DNA from: CAYORM01 sp964406375 | Lineage (GTDB): Bacteria; Pseudomonadota; Alphaproteobacteria; DSM-16000; Inquilinaceae | Reading direction: 5' to 3' | DNA: 14,340 bases | Assembly: GCA_964406375.1 (NCBI GenBank) | Contig: CAYORM010000076.1 | Span: 1-14,340, forward strand | Part shown: one piece after another, positions 7,591 to 14,340 of the stretch | Position numbering within the stretch: the first letter of the stretch is position 1 | Layout: each line of letters opens with the position of its first letter | The notes under the pieces: generated by a model | Databases searched by the model: none | The model's input: only the letters and a program-made list of their open reading frames with translations | Told to the model about the DNA's origin: nothing | Program-made: the position numbers and the translations under genes

Positions 7591-7630
7591 GATGCTCGAC
7601 TCGTGCGGCCTCGCGAGGTAGAACCCCGGC

Positions 7631-9499
7631 ATGAGACGCTTTGATGTCATCGTCGTTGGCGGCGGCCATGCCGGAACCGAGGCGGCCGCTGCTGCCGCAC
7701 GGTGTGGCGCCGCGACGGCGTTGGTGACCCACCGCCGCGACACCATCGGCGAGATGTCCTGCAACCCGGCCATCGGCGGGCTGGGCAAGGGGCACCTGGT
7801 GCGCGAGATCGACGCGCTCGACGGCATCATGGCGCGCGCGATCGACGCGGCCGGGATCCAGTTCCGCGTCCTCAATCGCAGCAAAGGACCGGCGGTTCGC
7901 GGCCCGCGGGCCCAGGCGGACCGGGCGCTCTATCGGCTGGCCGTCCAGGCACTGCTCGATGCCCAGGAAAACCTGACCGTCCTGACGGGGTCCGTCGAGG
8001 ATCTCGTGCTGGACGGGGCGGGGCAGATGAGGGGGGTTACCCTCGCCGACGGGCGGTCATTGACCGCTCCGGCGGTTGTCCTGACCACCGGAACGTTTCT
8101 GCGCGGCCTCATCCACCGCGGCGAGGAGCAGACCCCCGCCGGACGGGTCGGTGAGGCGCCGTCGCTCGGCCTCGCGGAGACGCTGCGGCGCCTCGGGCTT
8201 GCGATCGGCCGGCTCAAGACCGGGACGCCGCCCCGCCTCAATGGGCGAACCATCGATTGGGATGGCCTCGAGGTACAGGAGGGCGACGACCCGCCCGAGC
8301 CTTTCTCGACCCTGACCGATCGGATCCGTGTGCCGCAGGTCTCGTGCCGGATCACCTGGACCAATGACGCGGTCCATAGGGCGATCCGCGAGAATCTCCA
8401 CCTGTCGCCGATGTATGCCGGGCGCATCGAGAGCCGTGGCCCGCGCTACTGCCCGTCGGTGGAGGACAAGGTGGTGCGGTTCGCCGACAAGGACCGCCAT
8501 CAGATCTTCCTCGAGCCCGAAGGTCTGGACGATCCGACGGTCTATCCCAACGGCATCTCGACGGCACTTCCCGCCGCCGTGCAGGACCGGATCGTCGCCG
8601 CCATCCCCGGCCTCGAGCATGCCCGGATCCTGCGCTATGGCTACGCGATCGAGTATGATTTCGTCGATCCGCGCCAACTCGATCGCGGGCTGGGCCTGCG
8701 AGCTGTTCCCGGTTTGTTCCTGGCCGGCCAGATTAACGGGACCACCGGCTATGAAGAGGCGGCGGCGCAGGGGCTGCTGGCCGGACTCAACGCCGCCCGT
8801 CATGCGACTAATCCGGCGGCCGAGCGGGTGACGATCGACCGCGCCACGGGATATCTCGGCGTCATGGTCGACGATCTCGTCACTCGCGGGGCACCCGAAC
8901 CCTACCGGATGTTCACCTCGCGGGCCGAATACCGTCTCAGCCTGCGCGCCGACAATGCCGATCTCCGTCTGACGCCGCTCGGCATCGCCATCGGCTGTGT
9001 CGGGCAGGAGAGGCGCGCAGCCTTCGCCGCCCGCCGCGCGGCGCTGGAGGCGGCCCGCGCCGCCATGGCGGGATGGTCGCTGACACCGACCGAAGCGCGC
9101 CGCCACGGCTTCGAGGTCAACCGCGACGGGGTCCGGCGCAGCGCCGCCGATCTGTTGCGCCATCGCGGGGTCACGCTGGACGCGCTGGCGGCGATATGGC
9201 CGCAGATCGCCGAATGGCCCGCCCATGTGCGCGAGCAGATCACCATCGATGCGGCCTATGCCGGCTATCTCGATCGCCAGGAGGCCGATATCCGCGCCTT
9301 CCGTGCCGATGAGGCGCTGATCCTGCCGGAGGGGCTCGATTACGGCGGGGTCGGCGGGCTGTCGGCCGAGATCCGCCAGACGCTCAGCACGGCGCGGCCG
9401 CCCACCCTCGGGGCCGCCGCCCGTCTGCCGGGTGTGACGCCCGCGGCCCTCACCGCGCTCTTGAAACACGTCCGGCGCCGCGACCGCCATGTCGCGTGA
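7631..9499 (+). CDS. mnmG: tRNA uridine-5-carboxymethylaminomethyl modification enzyme MnmG (GidA)
   Basis: MnmG is the FAD-dependent partner of MnmE in wobble-uridine modification. The 622-residue product has full family length. The FAD-binding motif GGGHAGTEAA starts at residue 10. Further signatures are EMSCNPAIGGLGKGHLVREIDALDG, RVLNRSKGPAVRGPRAQADR, RLKTGTPPRL, ESRGPRYCPSVEDKVVRF, IFLEPEG, GLFLAGQINGTTGYEEAAAQGLLAG and RMFTSRAEYRLSLRADNADLRLTP. The ATG at 7631 has only a weak, distant GAGG (7615-7618) as ribosome binding site. The gene overlaps rsmG by 11 nt and begins the mnmG-rsmG-parA-parB unit just downstream of the parS cluster. Confidence 0.97.
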   Translation: MRRFDVIVVGGGHAGTEAAAAAARCGAATALVTHRRDTIGEMSCNPAIGGLGKGHLVREIDALDGIMARAIDAAGIQFRVLNRSKGPAVRGPRAQADRALYRLAVQALLDAQENLTVLTGSVEDLVLDGAGQMRGVTLADGRSLTAPAVVLTTGTFLRGLIHRGEEQTPAGRVGEAPSLGLAETLRRLGLAIGRLKTGTPPRLNGRTIDWDGLEVQEGDDPPEPFSTLTDRIRVPQVSCRITWTNDAVHRAIRENLHLSPMYAGRIESRGPRYCPSVEDKVVRFADKDRHQIFLEPEGLDDPTVYPNGISTALPAAVQDRIVAAIPGLEHARILRYGYAIEYDFVDPRQLDRGLGLRAVPGLFLAGQINGTTGYEEAAAQGLLAGLNAARHATNPAAERVTIDRATGYLGVMVDDLVTRGAPEPYRMFTSRAEYRLSLRADNADLRLTPLGIAIGCVGQERRAAFAARRAALEAARAAMAGWSLTPTEARRHGFEVNRDGVRRSAADLLRHRGVTLDALAAIWPQIAEWPAHVREQITIDAAYAGYLDRQEADIRAFRADEALILPEGLDYGGVGGLSAEIRQTLSTARPPTLGAAARLPGVTPAALTALLKHVRRRDRHVA

Positions 9500-10118
9500 C
9501 AACCCCTCCCGCGCCGCCTTCGTGGCTGCCGCCGGCCTCGATCCCGACACCCTCGATCGCTTCGATCGCTATGTCGCGCTGCTGTTGCGCTGGCAGAGCG
9601 CCATCAATCTCGTCTCCTCCTCGACTTTGGCGACGATCTGGGAACGCCACCTGCTCGACAGCCTGCAGCTGCGTGCCTTCCTGCCCGCCAATGCCCGCAC
9701 ATTGGTCGATATCGGCTCGGGAGCCGGCTTTCCCGGCCTCGTCCTGGCGATCGCCCGGCCGGACCTCACGGTCCATCTGATCGAGAGCGACCGGCGCAAA
9801 GCCGAGTTTCTGCGCCGCGCCTGCATCGAGACGGAGACGGCCGCCACCGTTCATCCGGCACGGGCCGAGACGGTGGCGGCGACCGGGCTCAAGGCGGATG
9901 TCGTGACGGCGCGGGCGCTCGCCCCGCTCGACCAGCTCCTCGAGCTTTCGGAGCCCTTCTGCCATCCCGGCACCGTCCGTCTCTTCCCCAAGGGCAAGTC
10001 CGCCCCCTCGGAGTTGACCGCCCTTGCTCCCTCGGAGAAGATTCACGTGACGACGGAGCGAAGCCTGACGGCAGCCTCCTCCGCGATCATCCGCATCGAA
10101 GGAACCCGCCTTGGCTGA
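9489..10118 (+). CDS. rsmG: 16S rRNA (guanine-N7)-methyltransferase RsmG (GidB)
   Basis: RsmG uses S-adenosylmethionine to methylate a guanine in the 530 loop of 16S rRNA (G527 in E. coli). The 209-residue product has the expected length. The SAM-binding motif I is LVDIGSGAGFPGLVLAIARP (about 72-91), followed by HLIESDRRKAEFLRRA with the acidic residue expected to contact the cofactor. The upstream WQSAINLVSSS and WERHLLDSLQL blocks are typical of the family. Its ATG lies inside the 3' end of mnmG (11-nt overlap) and its stop lies inside parA (8-nt overlap), so translation of the four genes is probably coupled. Confidence 0.96.
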   Translation: MSRDNPSRAAFVAAAGLDPDTLDRFDRYVALLLRWQSAINLVSSSTLATIWERHLLDSLQLRAFLPANARTLVDIGSGAGFPGLVLAIARPDLTVHLIESDRRKAEFLRRACIETETAATVHPARAETVAATGLKADVVTARALAPLDQLLELSEPFCHPGTVRLFPKGKSAPSELTALAPSEKIHVTTERSLTAASSAIIRIEGTRLG

Positions 10119-10923
10119 CGTGGATCCCGCCCGGTCCCCGAAACCGCGAATCATCGCCGTCGCCAACCAGAAGGGCGGGGTCGGCAAGACGACAACGGCC
10201 GTCAATCTCGCGACGGCGCTCGCGCTCAAGGCCGGCAAGCGGGTCCTCGTCATCGATCTCGACCCGCAGGGCAACGCCTCGACGGGGCTCGGCGTGATGC
10301 GCGGTGCCCGGACGCAGGGCACCTATCATCTGCTGTTCGGCGACACCGATCTGGCCGGCGCGACCGTTGCGACCGAGATCGAGCGCCTGTCGCTGGTCCC
10401 GTCCTCGACCGATCTCGCCGGTGCCGAGGTGGAGCTGGTTGAGACCGAGAAGCGCGAGACGCGGCTGCGCGACGCGCTCGGCCCGGCGGTGGCGGCCGGC
10501 TACGACGTCGTGCTCATCGACTGCCCGCCGGCGCTCGGCTTTCTGACGATCAACGCGCTGACCGCGGCCCATGGCGTGCTGGTGCCACTGCAGAGCGAGT
10601 TCTACGCGCTCGAAGGGCTGAGCCAGCTGCTGCGCACCGTCGAGCGGGTGCGGCGCGCCTATAACCCGGCGCTCGTCATCAACGGTATCGTCCTGACGAT
10701 GTATGACCGGCGGAACAACCTCTCCGAACTGGTCGCCAAGGATGTGCGCTCGCATCTCGGCAACCAGGTCTACGACACCATGATCCCCCGCAACGTCCGC
10801 GTGTCGGAGGCGCCCTCGCACGGCAAGCCGGTGCTGGTCTACGACCCGGGCTGCCCCGGTGCGCAGGCCTATGGCCAGCTCGCCGAGGAGTTCCTGCGGC
10901 GCGAATCGAGGAGCCCGGCATGA
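10111..10923 (+). CDS. parA: Chromosome partitioning ATPase ParA (Soj)
   Basis: ParA is a deviant-Walker ATPase that binds DNA nonspecifically and pulls ParB-parS complexes apart. The 270-residue product shows the deviant Walker A KGGVGKTT (21-28, with the signature lysine at 21), the Walker A' region DLDPQGNASTG (49-59) and Walker B VVLIDCPPALGF (with Asp137). The C-terminal part includes MIPRNVRVSEAPSHGKP, typical of chromosomal ParA. The start is TTG at 10111, chosen because GGA at 10101-10103 precedes it, the protein opens at the usual point before PRIIAVANQKGG, and it overlaps the rsmG stop by 8 nt. There is no N-terminal HTH domain, so it is a chromosomal (type Ib-like) and not a P1-type ParA. 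Confidence 0.97.
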   Translation: MADVDPARSPKPRIIAVANQKGGVGKTTTAVNLATALALKAGKRVLVIDLDPQGNASTGLGVMRGARTQGTYHLLFGDTDLAGATVATEIERLSLVPSSTDLAGAEVELVETEKRETRLRDALGPAVAAGYDVVLIDCPPALGFLTINALTAAHGVLVPLQSEFYALEGLSQLLRTVERVRRAYNPALVINGIVLTMYDRRNNLSELVAKDVRSHLGNQVYDTMIPRNVRVSEAPSHGKPVLVYDPGCPGAQAYGQLAEEFLRRESRSPA

Positions 10924-11852
10924 GCAGCGAGGAGCGGCAGAAGCGGCGTCTGGGGCTCGGACGCGGGCTCGACGCGCTGTTCGGCGAGGCGGAGCCGGTC
11001 GCCGTCACGCCCGCCGCCGGCGATGCTGCACCCGCTGCGGGGCCGGTGTCGCCGCGCAGCCTGCCGGTCGGCCAGCTCGAGCCCGGACCGTTCCAGCCGC
11101 GCCGCAGCTTCGACGAGGCGGAGCTGGACCGGCTCTCGGAATCGATCCGGACACAGGGCGTGCTGCAGCCGATCCTGGTGCGGCCGATCCCTGATCAGCC
11201 CGACCGCTTCCACATCATCGCCGGCGAACGGCGCTGGCGTGCCGCCCAGCGCGCGCGGCTGCACGAGGTGCCCGTCGTCATCCGCGAGATGACGGATGGC
11301 GAGGCGCTGCAGATCGCCATTATCGAGAACGTCCAGCGCCAGGACCTGACGGCGCTGGAAGAGGCGCAGGGCTATCGCCGGCTGCTCACCGAGTTCGGCC
11401 TGACTCAGGAGGACGTGGCCCGGGCGGTGGGCAAGAGCCGGTCGCATGTCGCGAACACGATCCGGCTCCTCGATCTGCCGGAGCCCGTCCTCGACATGCT
11501 GCAGAGCGGCGCGATCACCGCCGGCCATGCGCGGGCGCTGCTCGGTTCGGCTGATCCGATCGGGGTGGCGCGCCAGATCGTGCGCAAGGCGCTGAGCGTC
11601 CGCCAGGCGGAGACCCTCGCCCGCAATGCGGGCAGCCCGTCGCCCGTCGGGCGGCCCGGCGGCGGGGCGGCGCTGCCGGGTGAGAAGGATCCCGACACGC
11701 TGGCGCTCGAGCGTCGCCTCGAGATGGCCGCCGGCGTCCGCGCACAGATCTACACGCGGCCCGACGGCTCGGGCACGCTGACCTTCCACTTCGCCGATTT
11801 CGTGCAGCTCGACGAGATCATCGAGCGGGTCGACCGGCCACTGGAGCGCTGA
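10920..11852 (+). CDS. parB: Chromosome partitioning protein ParB (Spo0J)
   Basis: ParB is a CTP-dependent DNA clamp that loads at parS and spreads, recruiting ParA and condensin. The 310-residue product has the ParA-contact N-terminus LGLGRGLDALFG (11-22), then the CTP-binding parts GPFQPRRSF (56-64), GERRWRA (102-108) and ENVQRQDL (136-143), a parS-reading helix-turn-helix LTQEDVARAVGKSRSHVANTIRLL (161-184) and GHARALL (203-209). A glycine/proline linker and a C-terminal dimerisation domain follow. Its ATG overlaps the parA stop as ATGA. The intact motifs fit the perfect parS sites about 3.4 kb upstream, so the window holds a complete ParABS system. Confidence 0.97.
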   Translation: MSSEERQKRRLGLGRGLDALFGEAEPVAVTPAAGDAAPAAGPVSPRSLPVGQLEPGPFQPRRSFDEAELDRLSESIRTQGVLQPILVRPIPDQPDRFHIIAGERRWRAAQRARLHEVPVVIREMTDGEALQIAIIENVQRQDLTALEEAQGYRRLLTEFGLTQEDVARAVGKSRSHVANTIRLLDLPEPVLDMLQSGAITAGHARALLGSADPIGVARQIVRKALSVRQAETLARNAGSPSPVGRPGGGAALPGEKDPDTLALERRLEMAAGVRAQIYTRPDGSGTLTFHFADFVQLDEIIERVDRPLER

Positions 11853-11862
11853 GGCAGGACAG

Positions 11863-11885
11863 GGGAGGGGGTGCCCACCCCTCCC
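11863..11885. terminator. Hairpin between convergent parB and holA
   Basis: GGGAGGGG (11863-11870) pairs with CCCCTCCC (11878-11885) around a 7-nt loop, 11 bp after the parB stop in the 71-bp gap between converging genes. There is no T run, so termination here may be weak or Rho-aided. A second 7-bp GC repeat (11916-11922 and 11928-11934) overlaps the holA stop. Confidence 0.45.
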
Positions 11886-11923
11886 GGCCCACCTCTCCCG
11901 ATCGTGCGAACCCGGGGCGCCGA

Positions 11924-12952
11924 TCAGCGGCGCCGCGCCACCATGCGGGCGAGCCGCATCAGCGTGTCGGCGGTGATCGCCTCCGCCGGGCGGCCGGTCT
12001 TCTTGCACTCCCCCTCGGCCGCGAGCAGCCGGCGCAGCGCCTCCTCGATTGCCGGGCGGTCCCAGCGGCGCAGCTGACCGCGGATCTGTGCCTTTGCCTT
12101 GAAGAAGATCGGCGGCCGGAGGGCGGCCATCGCCGCCTCGGCTGTCGCCCCGTCCTCGATCGCGGCGGCGAGCTGCCACAGCCGCAGGAAATGCCGCTGC
12201 ACCGCCCGCAGCGGTCCGATCGTGTCGCCGGCCGTCAGCACCACCGTCGCCGTCGCCTCGGCCACGGCGACGAGATCGCCATCCGCGACCGCCATGGCGA
12301 GGGTGTCCAGCGTCGTCTCGCCGGCATCGATGATCACCGCGGCGACGTGCTCAGCCGTCACCCGGGTCTCGGGCGCCATGTAGAGGGCGAGCTTCTCGAT
12401 CTCGCGCCGAGCGAGCTGCCGGTCGCCGGCCAGCGCCTCGCCGAGCAGGCCGAGCGCCTCGGGATCGGCCGACAGGCCCTCGGCCGCCAGCGCGCGTCCG
12501 GCCCAATGCTCGACATCGCGCGCCTCGGGCAGGTAGCAGGGGACGGCCATCGCCGTCTCCGCACCCTCGGCCAGCCGCCGCAGCGCCGAGCGCGGGCCGA
12601 GATCGTCGCCCTCCAGCACCACCAGCCCGTCCGTCGCGGTGGCATCGGCCAGTACCCGGCCGAGCGCCGGGGCGACGCCGTCGACGGCGTCGCGGATCCG
12701 GACCACCCGGCGGCCGCCGGTCATGGAGAGGGCGAAGACCTCATCGGCGAGACGCGCCGGATCGGCGGCGATCTGCGCGGCCGACAGCACCACCACCCGG
12801 AACGGATCGTCGAGGCGGCCGGCGACGCCGCGCGCCAGCGTGTCGGCATGTTCACGGACGGCACCCGCATCGGGCCCGTAGAACAGCACCGCGCGCAGCG
12901 AGGGGTCGGGCCGGCGCAGGAAGGCGTCGAGCTTCGCCGGCGGCAGCTTCAC
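11924..12952 (-). CDS. holA: DNA polymerase III subunit delta
   Basis: HolA is the wrench subunit of the clamp loader that opens the sliding clamp during replication. The 342-residue product has the family length and layout: MKLPPAKLDAFLRRPDPSLRAVLFYGPDAGAVREHADTLA (the degenerate P-loop region), DEVFALSMTGGRRVVRIRDA, LVVLEGDDLGPRSALRR, AVPCYLPEARDVEHW and LLGEALAGDRQLARREIEKLALY, then the C-terminal collar domain with PLRAVQRHFLRLWQLAAAI and KAKAQIRGQLRRWD. It starts at GTG (12950-12952), overlapping the lptE stop as GTGA. It is the last gene of leuS-lptE-holA and converges on parB. Confidence 0.95.
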   Translation of the reverse strand: MKLPPAKLDAFLRRPDPSLRAVLFYGPDAGAVREHADTLARGVAGRLDDPFRVVVLSAAQIAADPARLADEVFALSMTGGRRVVRIRDAVDGVAPALGRVLADATATDGLVVLEGDDLGPRSALRRLAEGAETAMAVPCYLPEARDVEHWAGRALAAEGLSADPEALGLLGEALAGDRQLARREIEKLALYMAPETRVTAEHVAAVIIDAGETTLDTLAMAVADGDLVAVAEATATVVLTAGDTIGPLRAVQRHFLRLWQLAAAIEDGATAEAAMAALRPPIFFKAKAQIRGQLRRWDRPAIEEALRRLLAAEGECKKTGRPAEAITADTLMRLARMVARRR

Positions 12953-13461
12953 GCGTTGCGGTCGAGGAAGAGCGCGATGCGGAGCCTCACCGAATCGCCG
13001 AGCGCCGTCAAAGCACGCTCACGGGCGTCACGCTCGCCAGAGATGGTCATGAACTCGTCGCGCAGGACGTTGTAGCTGGTGATCTCGGTCACCGTATCCG
13101 AGAAGATGGGATCGCCCGTCGCCTTGTCGGACAGCACGAAGCGGGCGGTGACCGTGAGGTTGCGCCGCGTCGTGCCGCGATCGGATTCGAAGGTCACGCC
13201 CGACTGGCTCTCGTCGAGGTCGACCGACAGCTCGTAGCGCGGCGCGGTCGGGCGCCCGTCCGGGTTGAGACGGGTGATCAGGACGTTGCGGAGGATCTGG
13301 CCTTCGCGGTCGGGGATGATCCCGACCTCGATCGCCGCCAGCTCGTCGGCGACGCCGGCACCGACGGCGTTGGTGCCGTAGAGCGGCCTGAGCCCGCAGC
13401 CCGCCACGGCGAGCGCCAGCGCCAGGAGAAGTCCGACCCTCGCTATCCGTCCGACCGCCAT
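12949..13461 (-). CDS. lptE: LPS-assembly lipoprotein LptE
   Basis: LptE plugs the LptD barrel in the outer membrane and helps deliver lipopolysaccharide to the surface. The 170-residue product has a type II signal peptide: a basic start (MAVGRIARVG), a hydrophobic stretch (LLLALALAVA) and a lipobox ending at Cys22 (VAGC), followed by GLRPLYG, the conserved alphaproteobacterial LptE opening. The body alternates beta-like segments (RYELSVDLDESQSGVTF, RRNLTVTARFVLSDKATGDPIFSD) and ends with a helix (RERALTALGDSVRLRIALFL). Position between leuS and holA supports the call. The ATG lies 2 nt after the leuS stop, with GAGG spanning the junction. Confidence 0.92.
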   Translation of the reverse strand: MAVGRIARVGLLLALALAVAGCGLRPLYGTNAVGAGVADELAAIEVGIIPDREGQILRNVLITRLNPDGRPTAPRYELSVDLDESQSGVTFESDRGTTRRNLTVTARFVLSDKATGDPIFSDTVTEITSYNVLRDEFMTISGERDARERALTALGDSVRLRIALFLDRNA

Positions 13462-13463
13462 CC

Positions 13464-14340
13464 TCAGCCCACCACGTTGACGATCCGGTTGGGCACCACG
13501 ATCACCTTGCGCGGCGACCGTCCCTCCAGCGCCCGCTGCACCCCGGGCTCGGCAAGGGCCGCCCGTTCGGCCTCCGCCGCCGCGACGTCACGCGGCAGGA
13601 CGATCGTGGCCCGCAGCTTGCCGTTGACCTGGACGGCCACGGTAACGGTGTCCTCGACCAGCAGCGCCGGATCGGCCTTCGGCCAGGCGGCCGTCGCCAG
13701 CAAGGTGTCATGTCCGAGATGCGCCCACAAGGCCTCGGCGATATGCGGGGTGACGGGGCCGATCAGCAGCACGAGACCTTCGAAGGCCTCACGCAGCGCC
13801 CAGGCCTCGCCGGCGCCGCTCCCGTCGACGGCGGCGATGGCGTTCGACAGCTCGCGGATGCGGGCCACCGCCTTGTTGAAGTGGAAGCGGTCGAGATCCT
13901 CCGAGACGCCGGCGATCGTCCGGTGCAGCACCCGGCGCAGCCGTTCGGCGGCCGGTGACAGCGCCTCGGGCATCGGCGTGCCGGGCGGGGGCAGGGGGGT
14001 GGCCGGCTCGGTGACCAGACGCCACAGGCGCTGCAGATAGCGCCAGGCGCCCTCGATCCCCGCCTCGGTCCATTCCATGTCCCGCTCGGGCGGGCTGTCG
14101 GACAGGATGAACAGCCGCGCCGCATCGGCGCCATAGGTCTCGATGATGACCTGCGGGTCGACCGTGTTGCGCTTGGACTTCGACATCTTCTCGATGCGGC
14201 CGACCGTCACCGGCCCGCCATCATCGAGCTTGATCCAGCGGCCATCCTCGCCCTTGCTCACCTCGGACGGGTAGAGCCAGGCGCCGCTCGCGCTGCGATA
14301 GGTCTCGTGCGTCACCATCCCCTGGGTGAACAGGCCGGCG
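13464..14340 (-). CDS. leuS: Leucyl-tRNA synthetase, C-terminal fragment
   Basis: LeuS charges tRNA-Leu with leucine in the cytoplasm. The gene enters the window at its right edge; about 291 C-terminal residues are present and the N-terminal HIGH motif and editing domain are outside. The visible part reads AGLFTQGMVTHETYR, then the catalytic KMSKS loop (14175-14189) within IEKMSKSKRNTVDPQVIIETYGADAARLFILSDSPPERDMEWTEAGIEGAWRYLQRLW. The anticodon-binding helical domain and the small C-terminal domain follow, ending KVIVVPNRIVNVVG. The frame is open to the window edge. It is the first visible gene of the leuS-lptE-holA operon. Confidence 0.97.
   Translation of the reverse strand, partial: AGLFTQGMVTHETYRSASGAWLYPSEVSKGEDGRWIKLDDGGPVTVGRIEKMSKSKRNTVDPQVIIETYGADAARLFILSDSPPERDMEWTEAGIEGAWRYLQRLWRLVTEPATPLPPPGTPMPEALSPAAERLRRVLHRTIAGVSEDLDRFHFNKAVARIRELSNAIAAVDGSGAGEAWALREAFEGLVLLIGPVTPHIAEALWAHLGHDTLLATAAWPKADPALLVEDTVTVAVQVNGKLRATIVLPRDVAAAEAERAALAEPGVQRALEGRSPRKVIVVPNRIVNVVG

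Larger units (their letters stand above)
7359..7630. other. mnmE-mnmG spacer carrying a five-site parS cluster
   Basis: This 272-bp gap holds no gene I can support. Its dominant content is five copies of the ParB-binding palindrome between 7363 and 7588, with centre-to-centre distances of about 42, 71, 51 and 46 bp. I see no TATAAT/TTGACA-like promoter and no DnaA box or AT-rich unwinding element, so it is a centromere-like region and not an obvious origin. The last parS ends 42 bp before the mnmG start. Confidence 0.93.

Noticed and set aside
7359..7630. Possible replication origin in the mnmE-mnmG spacer
   Set aside because: No DnaA boxes and no AT-rich unwinding stretch are visible; parS alone does not mark an origin.
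8057..9550. A 497-codon minus-strand open frame opposite mnmG
   Set aside because: Antisense shadow; mnmG is clearly the real gene and the antisense product shows no family motif.
10038..10053. A sixth parS-like sequence inside rsmG
   Set aside because: Only the TTCACGTGA core matches (about 10 of 16 bases); this is too degenerate to claim ParB binding.
10869..12179. A 436-codon minus-strand open frame opposite parB
   Set aside because: It runs through both parB and the holA 3' end out of frame with each, so it cannot be a real gene alongside them.

Overview
The window looks like chromosomal core DNA from a GC-rich alphaproteobacterium, probably of the Rhodospirillales type. That placement is an inference from gene order and protein sequence, because no database could be searched. 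The order mnmE-mnmG-rsmG-parA-parB, followed by an opposed leuS-lptE-holA block, is a familiar alphaproteobacterial arrangement near the replication origin. I see no phage, transposon, CRISPR or tRNA/rRNA gene.

Region 1 (1-355): the 3' end of rho on the plus strand, then a strong bidirectional hairpin terminator that also serves the facing quinone oxidoreductase gene. Region 2 (355-5624): a minus-strand block. In transcription order it holds a DUF255/thioredoxin-fold protein (YyaL type) overlapping ogt (DNA alkylation repair); a cold-shock protein with its own promoter and a structured leader of about 145 nt; infA; a small unknown ORF; rpsU; a small conserved-looking hypothetical; and qor. 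Region 3 (5625-5781): a divergent intergenic region in which opposed promoters appear to share one -10 element. Region 4 (5782-10923 and on to 11852): a plus-strand series of a DUF6489-like small protein, mnmE, a 272-bp spacer packed with five parS sites, then mnmG-rsmG-parA-parB with every junction overlapping (11, 8 and 4 nt). Region 5 (11924-14340): a minus-strand leuS(partial)-lptE-holA operon converging on parB.

The genes serve translation and decoding (infA, rpsU, mnmE, mnmG, rsmG, leuS), chromosome segregation and replication (parA, parB, parS, holA), envelope assembly (lptE) and stress or repair (cspA, ogt, yyaL-like, qor).

Two features stand out. First, five near-perfect parS palindromes lie within 226 bp between mnmE and mnmG, directly upstream of the cotranscribed mnmG-rsmG-parAB genes, so the centromere may also be a ParB-controlled regulatory region. 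Second, infA and mnmE have no ATG, GTG or TTG that would give a full-length protein; both appear to start at CTG. For infA this CTG has an ideal Shine-Dalgarno, and for mnmE it overlaps the preceding stop as CTGA. Standard gene callers would truncate or miss both.
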